From Bacteroidaceae bacterium (GTDB lineage: Bacteria > Bacteroidota > Bacteroidia > Bacteroidales > Barnesiellaceae_A), in NCBI GenBank assembly GCA_017410245.1, contig JAFQRE010000019.1:1-36754 (forward strand): a stretch of 36,754 bases of DNA, written 5' to 3'. The notes beneath the pieces are model-generated. The model was not told the origin of the DNA. It ran no database searches and saw only the letters and a program-made list of their open reading frames with translations. The first letter of the stretch is position 1; every line of letters starts with the position of its first letter. This document shows positions 1 to 7,522 of this stretch, in pieces. Made by a program: the position numbers and the translations under genes.

Positions 1-2
1 AA

Positions 3-92
3 GAGTTATTTGAAAAGCATGAGGAATATAGTGTAACAAAACAAGTTAGCAATTTCTTATCCATTGCCCATTCTCATGCAAGTTCTTCTTAA
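3..92 (+). CDS. possible 3' end of a gene cut by the window edge
   Basis: The third forward frame is open from the window edge to a TAA at 90-92, giving 29 residues that begin ELFEKHEEYS and end HSHASSS. The composition (charged helix-like stretch, then a polar tail) is protein-like, and nothing else explains this stretch. Thirty open codons can arise by chance, so this is only a candidate. I do not recognise the family. Confidence 0.25.
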   Translation, partial: ELFEKHEEYSVTKQVSNFLSIAHSHASSS

Positions 93-293
93 TGGTTTGA
101 TACTCAAAGAATCTTAATCAAACTACATCAAATATACGAAGAAACGAGCGAGAAATATGAAGATTACTTCAATATTTTTCACAGCGAGTGCACACTATCT
201 TCGAGGTTTACCTCAAAGGTAAGAAGAAGCAACTATATTTACCACAAAGAAAATGATAACCATGAGTAAAAAACGTACTCTAACAAACCCGAA
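93..293. other. noncoding stretch left of the ompA-like gene
   Basis: I see no gene here. It holds a small perfect hairpin (TTACCT 208-213 / AGGTAA 217-222) and a leftward TATATTTG box (plus-strand CAAATATA at 129-136). That box could serve a leftward gene outside the window, but it has no convincing -33 partner. Confidence 0.4.
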
Positions 294-329
294 GAGGGTG
301 AGTCAAAATTTTCATTTCGACTCACCCTC
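294..329 (-). terminator. terminator-like hairpin after the OmpA-like gene
   Basis: GAGGGTGAGTC at 294-304 pairs perfectly with GACTCACCCTC at 319-329, and the stem continues with AAAT/ATTT after one mismatch. It lies about 38 bp beyond the stop of the leftward OmpA-like gene. The following minus-strand sequence is only moderately T-rich, so termination efficiency is uncertain. Confidence 0.65.
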
Positions 330-366
330 AGGCAGATTTTAATAATGATGAAAAACGGTGTAACTA

Positions 367-1560
367 TCAGCGTTCGCCTCCGGTAAAGATGACAATACGG
401 TTCCAATCGTTATCGTCGGGATAGGGTTGCATATTGCTACCTTCGCCCAGTATGACGATGCGATTGTTGTCGATGCCATATTTCTCTTTGAGTATCTTGG
501 CAACAGCCTCGGCACGACGTTGGCTCAACTTCATATTGTACTCGGACGTTCCCGTCTTGCGGTCGGCATATCCTGTTATGGTCACTTTGCACTCAGGATT
601 TTCCTTGAGCCATTGAGCCACGTTGTAAACATTTACCATCTCGCGTTGAGTTACGATAGCGCTGTTGATGGCAAACGATACTGATGCTGTCATGGTACCG
701 TTGCAGGGCTTTTGCTCGACAACAACAGTAGTGGGAGCCTCGGGAACTTCGGGGCAGGGAGGACACTCAACCTTGCGCGATTGGCAAGCTTGCAGCTCGG
801 CACGAAGTTGATTGGTGCGACGATTGAGCTCGGCAATGGCCAACTGATCAACTTGAGGGCTGTAGGGTTTGAAACGACTCTCGCGGAATTTTATAGAGAA
901 GCCTCCTATAGCCGAGATGGCAGTCTCAATTTGGCTACCGGCAATGACGTGGTTGAATTGATCTCCTACGGCTTGTACACGACCTTCGATGAAGAAGTCT
1001 AAGTAGTGCGACAATCGGAAGTTGAACTTGATACCACCCGTAACGGGTAAAGCCCAAGTCTCGTTGTCGCTACCTGTGTGATGCCAACCATAGGCACCAC
1101 CCAAACCTATGAAGGGCACTACTTGCAATACGCGACGCTCGTTGTACCCAAAGAGCGAGTTGGTCATCTCCCATAAGAAATCGACGTAGAATGCGCCGTA
1201 TTTCATCGAGCCATTTTGATGTACAACGGGTGTGCCCATCTTCCAATCGTAGTGCAGAGAGCCTGCCATGGCACTCATGCGCATACCCACGTATGGAGTA
1301 ATCCATTTACCTACTGCCATGTTCATGGCAAGTGTGAAGTGTGCGTCACTGCCGTTGTGTTCGGTGAGAAAAGTTTGTGTACCGGCACCTATCGAGAGAT
1401 ACCAGTTGTCGAGATTGCTCTCTGCATAGTAATGCACTTTGCCCGGTACATACTCGGCGATGGCTATCTCCTCGACTACTACCTGAGCCGACAGATTAAG
1501 TGCTGTGCCGAGAGCAACTCCGGCAATACCACAGAGATAAAAAAACTGTTTCGTTCTCAT
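367..1560 (-). CDS. OmpA-family outer-membrane protein with C-terminal peptidoglycan-binding domain
   Basis: A 397-residue exported protein. Residues 1-26 form a signal peptide ending LSAQ. Residues about 45-230 alternate hydrophobic and polar residues with many aromatics, as expected for an outer-membrane beta-barrel. A short linker with a Cys/Pro-rich CPPCPE segment precedes the C-terminal OmpA domain (about 285-397), which carries the TGYADRKTG and LSQRRAEAV signatures. The Asp and Arg that bind diaminopimelate in OmpA-type domains are retained. Its likely role is to tie the outer membrane to the cell wall, and possibly to act as a porin. It is monocistronic, with a terminator hairpin downstream. 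The family is clear; the exact role is inferred. Confidence 0.88.
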   Translation of the reverse strand: MRTKQFFYLCGIAGVALGTALNLSAQVVVEEIAIAEYVPGKVHYYAESNLDNWYLSIGAGTQTFLTEHNGSDAHFTLAMNMAVGKWITPYVGMRMSAMAGSLHYDWKMGTPVVHQNGSMKYGAFYVDFLWEMTNSLFGYNERRVLQVVPFIGLGGAYGWHHTGSDNETWALPVTGGIKFNFRLSHYLDFFIEGRVQAVGDQFNHVIAGSQIETAISAIGGFSIKFRESRFKPYSPQVDQLAIAELNRRTNQLRAELQACQSRKVECPPCPEVPEAPTTVVVEQKPCNGTMTASVSFAINSAIVTQREMVNVYNVAQWLKENPECKVTITGYADRKTGTSEYNMKLSQRRAEAVAKILKEKYGIDNNRIVILGEGSNMQPYPDDNDWNRIVIFTGGER

Positions 1561-1766
1561 CTTTTTTAGATTTTAGTTGATAATATTTCTATCAATGCCG
1601 ATACACAGTATAACATACCTTCAGTACCTACATTTTTTGTAATTAAAACAACGTGAAGTTAATTCTGTTCAGATACAACCGTTTTGAAATAGGTAGAAAA
1701 GTGTGTGTCGATGTGTGAAAAAGAGAAAAATTGTCGATAATGTGATGCTATTTCTATATAAATTAG

Positions 1767-1774
1767 TACTTTTG
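1767..1774 (+). promoter_or_regulatory. Bacteroidetes -7 box for the M23-like/CYTH pair
   Basis: TACTTTTG fits the TAnnTTTG consensus and ends 26 bp before the ATG of the M23-like gene. The -33 element is weak: TGTG at 1741-1744 with a 22-bp spacer is the best I find. Confidence 0.5.
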
Positions 1775-1800
1775 AGTCGGTAAAACAATTGTAGATAAAG

Positions 1801-2661
1801 ATGAGTAGTGACAAAAATAATATAAACCGACCCGAAGATAAAAAGCCCCGTATAAAGGTGAGCATTCAAGATGATGCTCAAAAGGAGTTGCTGAATGTCT
1901 CGACCACCCGTGTGCAGATTGTCTCGGTGGCTGTTCTGATAGTAATGGTTATAGGCTTTGGTTTCTTTGCTCTCTTTGCATGGACTCCGTTGCATTACAT
2001 TTTGCCGGGTTACTTGCGTAGCGAAACCCGTATGCAGATTATCGATAATGCCATGCGCCTTGACTCTCTGACACGGCAGATGGAGATGCGCGAACAGTAT
2101 CTCGATAACATAGCACGCATACTCAACGATGAGATAAGCATCGATAGTATTGCTATCAATGATAGTGTGGCTGCAGGTCTTGACTCGATACAAAAGTGGT
2201 CGCCCGATATTCTGTCCAAGTCATCGCCCGAGAGTGAGGCTTTCTCGCAGGAATATGAAGAAAACGAGCGATTTAACCTCACCATGTTGCCACCTCCTAC
2301 CGAGGGAATACTTTTCCACCCTCCGTTGACCGGTACTATTGTAGAGCCGTTCAATCCCCAACAAGGTGTGTATGGCATCTCGATACAAGCCTCTCGCAAT
2401 GCTACCGTTGCAGCTGTGCTCGATGGTACTATAGTGGCTATAACACATACATTGTCTGATGGTTATGTATTGGTTGTGCAGCACAATAACAATTACATGA
2501 GTCTCTATCGCAACATAGGCGAATGTATGCGTCGTGTAGGCGATAAGGTAGTGGCCGGTGAACGCATTGCTGTTATAGGCACTTCGATGGGTAGTATGGT
2601 GGAGTTTGAGTTGTGGCATGCCGGTGTGGCACTCAACCCGCAGAGTTATATTGTTTTCTGA
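1801..2661 (+). CDS. membrane-anchored M23/LytM-like protein lacking the zinc ligands
   Basis: A 286-residue protein with a charged cytoplasmic N-terminus, one membrane helix at about 39-60, a probable coiled coil at about 75-120, and a C-terminal LytM/M23-like fold at about 175-286. The fold is visible in segments such as DGTIVAI, VGDKVVAGERIAVIG and the terminal VEFELWHAGVALNPQSYI. The catalytic positions are altered: the usual HxGxD is VYGIS, the usual YxH is YRN, and the HxHFE motif reads MVEFE. It is therefore probably a non-enzymatic regulator or scaffold of cell-wall hydrolysis, in the way of degenerate LytM factors such as EnvC and NlpD; that role is inference. The CYTH gene follows 11 bp downstream and is probably co-transcribed. 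Confidence 0.8.
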   Translation: MSSDKNNINRPEDKKPRIKVSIQDDAQKELLNVSTTRVQIVSVAVLIVMVIGFGFFALFAWTPLHYILPGYLRSETRMQIIDNAMRLDSLTRQMEMREQYLDNIARILNDEISIDSIAINDSVAAGLDSIQKWSPDILSKSSPESEAFSQEYEENERFNLTMLPPPTEGILFHPPLTGTIVEPFNPQQGVYGISIQASRNATVAAVLDGTIVAITHTLSDGYVLVVQHNNNYMSLYRNIGECMRRVGDKVVAGERIAVIGTSMGSMVEFELWHAGVALNPQSYIVF

Positions 2662-2672
2662 TAGCGAAGTGT

Positions 2673-3155
2673 ATGGCTACCGAGATAGAACATAAATATA
2701 TTGTTACCAACGATAGTTACTTGCAGGGCTATCGTTCATCGACGTACTTCCGCCAAGGTTATCTTACTACCGACAAGCATTGTGTAGTGCGTGTGCGCAT
2801 AGCCGGCCATCGAGCCTATATAACCATAAAAGGTGAGAACAGGGGAGCTTCGCGTCCCGAGTATGAGGTGGAGATAGACCCGGAGATGGCGCAGTCGATG
2901 CTCGATACGCTGTGTCAATCGCCGGTTGTCGAAAAGACACGATATATCTATGACTACAAAGGATATATATGGGAAATAGATTGCTTCCATGGTGAAAATG
3001 AGGGACTTGTAATGGCCGAGATTGAACTGGAACACGAAGATGAAAGCTACGACTTACCTCCCTTTGTGGGTAGGAATGTGACAGGCATTGAGCGTTACTA
3101 CAACTCATGCTTGGCGCAACGCCCCTATAGTATGTGGAGTGAGGAGGAAAAGTGA
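2673..3155 (+). CDS. CYTH-domain protein (triphosphate-binding tunnel fold)
   Basis: A 160-residue protein made up of one CYTH domain. The signature ExExK appears as EIEHK at residues 4-8. It is followed by the expected alternation of charged strands (VVRVRIAG, AYITIKGE, YEVEIDP) and a late MAEIELEHEDE strand. CYTH enzymes bind triphosphates with divalent metal and act as inorganic triphosphatases, thiamine triphosphatases or class IV adenylate cyclases; short bacterial ones are most often triphosphatases. The ATG at 2673 is chosen because it puts the ExExK motif at the N-terminus; an upstream in-frame ATG at 2613 would overlap the M23-like gene. The substrate cannot be told from sequence. 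Confidence 0.85.
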   Translation: MATEIEHKYIVTNDSYLQGYRSSTYFRQGYLTTDKHCVVRVRIAGHRAYITIKGENRGASRPEYEVEIDPEMAQSMLDTLCQSPVVEKTRYIYDYKGYIWEIDCFHGENEGLVMAEIELEHEDESYDLPPFVGRNVTGIERYYNSCLAQRPYSMWSEEEK

Positions 3156-3259
3156 ATGTGGCTTGAGTAGTTGCAGCTGTGATGCCTTGAGGCTCATTCT
3201 TATATCATATATAGCTAAAAAATTGTAGTGACAATGTTGTGTATTGTAACGATAAACTC

Positions 3260-3267
3260 TATATTTG
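3260..3267 (+). promoter_or_regulatory. Bacteroidetes -7 box for the arginine deiminase gene
   Basis: TATATTTG matches TAnnTTTG, with GTTG at 3236-3239 as a 3-of-4 -33 element 20 bp upstream. The ATG at 3296 follows 28 bp later. This supports 3296 as the start, since the upstream ATG at 3239 would lie before the promoter box. Confidence 0.6.
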
Positions 3268-3295
3268 CAAACTAAAAATTTTTATAATAAAAACC

Positions 3296-4537
3296 ATGAA
3301 ACGCATATTTCTATCATTAGCATTATTGCTATCGCTGTGCAATGTAATGCAAGCACAAGAGGCCGGTTATCCACGAGCCGAGTGGGACAAGGCAACTGCC
3401 ATACTGATGCATACTCCGGGTCAAGAACTTTTTGATGGTGTCATTCACCCGTCGGCAGGTTTGTTTGAGAACTATTTCGATGTAGATAAAGCCGCTGCCG
3501 AGCACCGAGGATATATCAGTTCGCTCGAGAAAAATGGTATCAAGGTATATACCGTAGAGCAACTTCTCAACGAAGCTCCTATAGAGAAACTACGTGTATA
3601 TGCTATGAATGCGCTCAACTACGATGTATCGAATATTCCCAATGCCAATCTTGTAGAGAACAACAACTATCGTTTGCAAGTGATAGGTGAGATGTCGCGA
3701 GCCGACCTCATACGTTGCATTTTGTTGCAACCTACCGTTACGCTCTACTCGACCGACAACAATACTGGTGTAGAGGCTGTATATACACATCAACCATTGA
3801 TGAACCTCTATTTTACCCGCGACCAAAGTATCACTACGCCTCGTGGTCATATCATCTGTCAAATGAACTCTACTCAACGTGCTCCCGAGACTGCCATTAT
3901 AGCATTGTGCTATGAGCAATTGGGCGTGAAACCTATCCTCGAGATTGTGAATGAAGGTAGATTGGAGGGTGGCGACTATATCACTGCCGGTGATGTGTCG
4001 TTTATAGGTTGTGGTATGCGCACCAACATCGAGGCCATTGAGCAAATTATGCATGCCGATGCCTTTGGTCACGATACTATCGTTGTTGTGAACGATCATA
4101 AATGGTGGCAAATGCAAATGCACCTCGATACATACTTCAACATCATTGATAAGGACTTGTGCACATTGGTAGAGAGTCGCTATAATGCCAAAGAGGGCGA
4201 TCCTGAGTGGGTGACTGTAGATCTTTATACTCGCAAGCCCGGTGAGAAAGAGTACACCTTGACTCAACAAGATGTGCCTTTTGTACAATACCTCAAGGAC
4301 AATGGTTATACCATCATTCCTATCAAACTTGAGGACGAGTTGCACTATGCCAACAACTATCTTACCATAGCACCTCGTCACATCATGGCAGTAGCCGGAC
4401 AATCGGCCGAGTTGCAAGAAAACCTTGCACGCCATGGCGTGAAAGTAGAGTGGATACCTCTCGAAAGCCTTATTGATGGCTACGGAGCTGCCCACTGTAT
4501 GACTCAGGTGTTGAGCCGCATACCTGTAGGCAAGTAA
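3296..4537 (+). CDS. exported arginine deiminase-family enzyme
   Basis: A 413-residue protein whose first 20 residues are a classical signal peptide (hydrophobic core, AQ cleavage region). The mature part matches the arginine deiminase fold. Visible catalytic-site elements are FTRD with Asp176, the EGGD motif with Glu224, HLDTYF with His276 and Asp278, and the nucleophile Cys401 in AAHCMTQ near the C-terminus. The expected reaction is L-arginine to citrulline and ammonia. Cytoplasmic ArcA enzymes lack a signal peptide, so this one probably acts in the periplasm or outside. It has no T9SS sorting domain, unlike the Porphyromonas peptidylarginine deiminase. No arcB or arcC lies nearby, so ammonia or citrulline production may be its main output. 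Agmatine or peptidyl-arginine as substrate is a less likely alternative. Confidence 0.82.
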   Translation: MKRIFLSLALLLSLCNVMQAQEAGYPRAEWDKATAILMHTPGQELFDGVIHPSAGLFENYFDVDKAAAEHRGYISSLEKNGIKVYTVEQLLNEAPIEKLRVYAMNALNYDVSNIPNANLVENNNYRLQVIGEMSRADLIRCILLQPTVTLYSTDNNTGVEAVYTHQPLMNLYFTRDQSITTPRGHIICQMNSTQRAPETAIIALCYEQLGVKPILEIVNEGRLEGGDYITAGDVSFIGCGMRTNIEAIEQIMHADAFGHDTIVVVNDHKWWQMQMHLDTYFNIIDKDLCTLVESRYNAKEGDPEWVTVDLYTRKPGEKEYTLTQQDVPFVQYLKDNGYTIIPIKLEDELHYANNYLTIAPRHIMAVAGQSAELQENLARHGVKVEWIPLESLIDGYGAAHCMTQVLSRIPVGK

Positions 4538-4560
4538 TATAGACATTTTATCACATAAAG

Positions 4561-4597
4561 TACCCCCACGCATATAGTGATTGTATGCGTGGGGGTA
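4561..4597. terminator. bidirectional terminator between arginine deiminase and msrA
   Basis: A perfect 14-bp stem, TACCCCCACGCATA (4561-4574) with TATGCGTGGGGGTA (4584-4597), has a 9-nt loop and T-rich sequence after it on the plus strand. It sits between two convergent genes and likely serves both. Confidence 0.85.
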
Positions 4598-4624
4598 TTT
4601 CTATATGTTGCTTTATAAAACCTC

Positions 4625-5128
4625 TTATCGGTTGGCTTTACGAGCCTCCTCGATGAGTGCATGAGGAATGTGACAGTATCCTCCGGGATTTTTGTCTAAA
4701 TAGTCTTGGTGATACTCCTCGGCAGGGAAGAAATTGCAAAGAGGCTCTACCTCGATAGCCAAAGGTGCGTCGTATTGCTGTGCTATGTGGTCATATACGC
4801 TCATGATGGTGGGCAATTCGGCCACATCGGTATAGTATATACCGGTGCGATATCGAGTACCTATGTCGCCCCTTTGGCGGTTGAGCGATGTGGGGTCGAT
4901 GGTGCGGAAGAAGAGTGTGAGCAACGATGTGAGTGCTATCACATCGGGGTTGTAAATAATGCGCACAGTCTCGGCATAACCTGTTGTGTCGGTATATACC
5001 TCTTGATATGTGGGGTGGGGGGTGTACCCATTGGCATATCCGGCCTCGGTGTCGATGATGCCATTTATCTGTTTCATGTAGTGCTGTGTTCCCCAAAAAC
5101 AGCCTCCGGCTAAATATATCTCTTTCAT
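4625..5128 (-). CDS. msrA: peptide-methionine (S)-S-oxide reductase MsrA
   Basis: A 167-residue cytoplasmic enzyme. The catalytic Cys10 lies in AGGCFWG near the N-terminus, and the family motifs EAGYANG, TGYAETV and the YHQDYLDKNPGGYC block near residues 138-152 are all present. MsrA reduces the S-epimer of methionine sulfoxide in oxidised proteins using thioredoxin. It is stand-alone with no MsrB fusion, which fits the length. It is transcribed away from the superoxide reductase gene, with a -7 box at 5143-5150, so the two may respond to the same oxidative conditions (inference). Confidence 0.93.
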   Translation of the reverse strand: MKEIYLAGGCFWGTQHYMKQINGIIDTEAGYANGYTPHPTYQEVYTDTTGYAETVRIIYNPDVIALTSLLTLFFRTIDPTSLNRQRGDIGTRYRTGIYYTDVAELPTIMSVYDHIAQQYDAPLAIEVEPLCNFFPAEEYHQDYLDKNPGGYCHIPHALIEEARKANR

Positions 5129-5142
5129 AAAAATAATTTTGA

Positions 5143-5150
5143 CAAATTTA
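5143..5150 (-). promoter_or_regulatory. Bacteroidetes -7 box for msrA
   Basis: Plus-strand CAAATTTA reads TAAATTTG on the minus strand, a full TAnnTTTG match 14 bp before the msrA ATG. TTTC (plus GAAA at 5170-5173) lies 19 bp upstream as a 3-of-4 -33 element. Confidence 0.6.
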
Positions 5151-5182
5151 AGAATAAGTGTTTTATATTGAAAATCTATTAT

Positions 5183-5190
5183 TAACTTTG
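5183..5190 (+). promoter_or_regulatory. Bacteroidetes -7 box for the superoxide reductase gene
   Basis: TAACTTTG matches TAnnTTTG; TTTT at 5161-5164 is an approximate -33 element with an 18-bp spacer. The -33 region overlaps that of the divergent msrA promoter, so the two share one short control region. Confidence 0.55.
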
Positions 5191-5234
5191 TGATGTAAAT
5201 AAATAAATTTTTTCTATCAAAAACATTTATAATT

Positions 5235-5609
5235 ATGGCTACTAAATTTTTTAAATGTCGTCATTGTGGTAATGTAATAGGTAAGGTCGTGGATTCAAAT
5301 GTTCCTGTAGTGTGTTGTGGCGAGGAGATGCATCTGCTTGTTCCCAATACCGAAGATGCAAGCAATGAGAAGCATGTACCGGTTGTAACTCGCATTGATG
5401 ATTGTACCATTAAGGTTGAGGTAGGTAGTGTTGCACACCCCATGCTACCCGAGCATCATATTGCGTTCATCTATGTACAAACCGAAGATGGTGGTATAAG
5501 AGTGGGCTTGAAAGATAAACCTGAGGCATTGATATGTACCTGCAATAGCAAGCCTATAGCTGTGTATGAGTATTGCAATCTGCATGGTCTTTGGAAGACC
5601 GAATTATAA
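5235..5609 (+). CDS. dfx: desulfoferrodoxin, class II superoxide reductase
   Basis: A 124-residue protein with two iron sites. The N-terminal desulforedoxin-like centre uses Cys8, Cys11, Cys27 and Cys28. The superoxide reductase centre uses His47 (in EKHVPV), His68 (HPM), His74 (EHH), Cys114 and His117 (CNLHGLW), the known Fe(His)4Cys set. It reduces superoxide to hydrogen peroxide without making oxygen, the usual strategy in anaerobes, and takes electrons from rubredoxin-like donors. No rubredoxin or rubrerythrin gene is adjacent. A strong hairpin follows the stop codon. Confidence 0.93.
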   Translation: MATKFFKCRHCGNVIGKVVDSNVPVVCCGEEMHLLVPNTEDASNEKHVPVVTRIDDCTIKVEVGSVAHPMLPEHHIAFIYVQTEDGGIRVGLKDKPEALICTCNSKPIAVYEYCNLHGLWKTEL

Positions 5610-5629
5610 TGGTCGGTATATAAATCCCG

Positions 5630-5669
5630 AAGGAGGCTGGTATTGTTGTGAGAACAATGCAGCCTCCTT
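5630..5669. terminator. bidirectional terminator between dfx and glycerate kinase
   Basis: AAGGAGGCT (5630-5638) pairs with AGCCTCCTT (5661-5669), and an inner ATTGTT/AACAAT stem (5642-5647 / 5653-5658) extends it. A TATCTATTTTT run follows on the plus strand. The hairpin ends two bases from the stop codon of the convergent glycerate kinase gene, so both transcripts are probably closed here. Confidence 0.85.
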
Positions 5670-5671
5670 AT

Positions 5672-6805
5672 CTATTTTTGAAGCAATGTTTGTGCTAAGT
5701 ACTCGGCTGTGCGCATGATGTTGTTGCGTGCAACCGAGGGTTGCAGTGCCACGTCAAGAGGCATATCGGGTGGCGTAATGGCTTGTATGGCAGTAAAATG
5801 GCTATGCCGTAGTTCGTCGCACCATTCCACTTTCCCGCCTATCGCAATTGTCTTTATACCCCGACTATGAGCTCGATGTAAAATGCCGGCCGGGGCCTTG
5901 CCCATGAGCGTTTGGCGGTCTATACAGCCTTCTCCCGTAATGACCCATGTGCTGTCGGCAATCAATCGGTCGAAGTCAATTGCATCGAGCACCATCTCTA
6001 TCCCTCTCACCAGGCGGGCATTGAGTATGGCTTTAAATCCCGCACCCAGACCTCCCGCAGCACCGCTACCGGGTACTGTGTCGATGTTGCCACCCTTGTA
6101 GCTGTTGATAACGCGGGCATAGTTGCGCAGGCCATTATCGAGTAGCTCAACCATCTTGCTATCGGCACCCTTTTGGGGAGCAAAGATGTGTGCTGCTCCA
6201 TTGGGCCCATAGAGCGGATTGTTTACGTCGCAAGCTACGGTAAATGTCGCGTGATGTAGTTGCGACATTGCTTGTGATGAGTCGATGTGTACAATTTTTG
6301 ATAGCATTTCGCCATTACAAGGTAGTATATTCCCCTCCTTGTCGAGAAATTTGTAACCCAGAGCCGATAGCATACCCATACCGCCGTCGTTGGTGGCACT
6401 GCCGCCTATACCAATGAGGAAGTTGCAACACCCAAGACGGAGTGCGTGGGCAATCATCTCACCGGTACCGTATGTCGATGTCTTGAGCGGATTGTATTCG
6501 TGTGGTTGCAGGAGAGGCAACCCGCTGGCGGCGGCCATCTCAATAACGGCTGTTCGGCTATTCTCGATATATCCATAGCGAGCTGTTATGGTGCGTCCCA
6601 ATGGGTCGCATACGGGTATCTCTATATATTCTCCTTCCAGATTTTCTACCAATGCATCGACAGTACCCTCACCACCATCGGCAATGCACACCTTGTGAAT
6701 GTTGCAGTGGGGCAAGTAGATTTGTAAAGCTTTCTCAAAAGAGTCGGCAACTTCGAGCGATGTGAGCGAGCCTTTGAATGAGTCGAATGCAAGTATAATT
6801 TTCAT
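5672..6805 (-). CDS. garK: glycerate 2-kinase, GarK/GlxK family
   Basis: A 377-residue cytoplasmic kinase of the usual family length. The start MKIILAFDSFKGSL, the glycine-rich IGIGGSATNDGGMG block at about 132-145, and PGSGAAGGLGAGF at about 245-257 are family hallmarks. It phosphorylates D-glycerate with ATP, normally giving 2-phosphoglycerate. It stands alone, with no tartronate semialdehyde reductase or glycerate transporter nearby. Plus-strand CAAAGTTA at 6834-6841 (TAACTTTG on the coding strand) is a good -7 box 28 bp upstream. Confidence 0.92.
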   Translation of the reverse strand: MKIILAFDSFKGSLTSLEVADSFEKALQIYLPHCNIHKVCIADGGEGTVDALVENLEGEYIEIPVCDPLGRTITARYGYIENSRTAVIEMAAASGLPLLQPHEYNPLKTSTYGTGEMIAHALRLGCCNFLIGIGGSATNDGGMGMLSALGYKFLDKEGNILPCNGEMLSKIVHIDSSQAMSQLHHATFTVACDVNNPLYGPNGAAHIFAPQKGADSKMVELLDNGLRNYARVINSYKGGNIDTVPGSGAAGGLGAGFKAILNARLVRGIEMVLDAIDFDRLIADSTWVITGEGCIDRQTLMGKAPAGILHRAHSRGIKTIAIGGKVEWCDELRHSHFTAIQAITPPDMPLDVALQPSVARNNIMRTAEYLAQTLLQK

Positions 6806-6833
6806 GAATATTTATGTGGACAATGTGATGGTA

Positions 6834-6841
6834 CAAAGTTA
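6834..6841 (-). promoter_or_regulatory. Bacteroidetes -7 box for the glycerate kinase gene
   Basis: Reads TAACTTTG on the minus strand, a full TAnnTTTG match. No clear TTTG is visible 19-21 bp upstream. Confidence 0.5.
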
Positions 6842-6995
6842 AGATTTTTAATTGTAAGCAGTACGAGGAATGTGGGCTTTATTATATATTATGTGTATTT
6901 GATAGTTTTTGTGATGTCTGAATTGATTTATGTCAAATAATTTCTGAATTATGAATAAATATGGAACAATTCTTTTTATTTAAGTAGAAAAAATG

Positions 6996-7003
6996 TACTT
7001 TTG
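6996..7003 (+). promoter_or_regulatory. Bacteroidetes -7 box for the secreted protein pair
   Basis: TACTTTTG matches TAnnTTTG. TTTT at 6973-6976 lies exactly 19 bp upstream as a 3-of-4 -33 element. The ATG at 7028 is 24 bp downstream. Confidence 0.6.
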
Positions 7004-7027
7004 TGAAGTAATTTATAAAATAGTGAT

Positions 7028-7522
7028 ATGAAATTGAAGTTTTACCCATTGATTGCCGCTCTACTGATGTTTTCGGCTGTACTGAATAGTCGAGCTGACA
7101 AGGTAGTCCTGATAGAATTATCGGGAGCAGATGTGGCGCCTGTAGAGGAATTGGCTGCTGATATTTCAAAAATCCGATTTGGTGCTGATGTATTGAGTTT
7201 GGAGTTTAGAAATGGAAATGCAGTAAGTGAGTATAATTATGCGCAGATAAAGCGTATAAAGTTTACAGAAGGTAAGGGAGCTGTTGAAGCAGTTGCCGAG
7301 CACAATAGTATGGTTGTAATGCCCAATCCGGTGCGAGACCAATTGATGTTGCGAGGAGGCGAAAACCTGTATGGCTCAACTCTCCGCATCTACTCAGTGA
7401 CCGGATCGCAAGTAATGCAAGAGCCCGAATGGTGTGGCGGTGCTATAGATGTAGCACACCTTGCAGCCGGTGTATATATTATCAACATTCAATCAGTAAC
7501 CCTTAAATTTGTGAAGTTATGA
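7028..7522 (+). CDS. small secreted protein with T9SS type A sorting domain
   Basis: A 164-residue protein with a signal peptide (about 1-23). An N-terminal module of about 50 residues (VVLIELSGADV to YAQIKRIKFTEG) resembles the start of the next gene's product. The last ~70 residues look like a type IX secretion sorting domain: MPNPVRDQL, then LRIYSVTGSQV, AAGVYIINI and a terminal lysine-containing strand. Such domains direct export through the outer membrane and usually removal by PorU with attachment to A-LPS. Almost nothing lies between the module and the sorting domain, so it has no obvious enzymatic cargo. It overlaps the next gene by 4 bp (ATGA). Confidence 0.8.
   Translation: MKLKFYPLIAALLMFSAVLNSRADKVVLIELSGADVAPVEELAADISKIRFGADVLSLEFRNGNAVSEYNYAQIKRIKFTEGKGAVEAVAEHNSMVVMPNPVRDQLMLRGGENLYGSTLRIYSVTGSQVMQEPEWCGGAIDVAHLAAGVYIINIQSVTLKFVKL

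Noticed and set aside
2613..2672. An upstream start at 2613 for the CYTH protein.
   Set aside because: It would overlap the M23-like gene and push the ExExK motif away from the N-terminus, where CYTH proteins carry it.
3590..4573. A 327-codon open frame on the minus strand.
   Set aside because: It lies antisense to the arginine deiminase gene, which has a signal peptide and a full catalytic set. The antisense translation shows no family features, and it begins beside the downstream terminator hairpin.
4561..4597. A small RNA or transposon end formed by the perfect C-rich inverted repeat.
   Set aside because: Its position between convergent stop codons and the flanking T-rich sequence make a terminator the simpler explanation.
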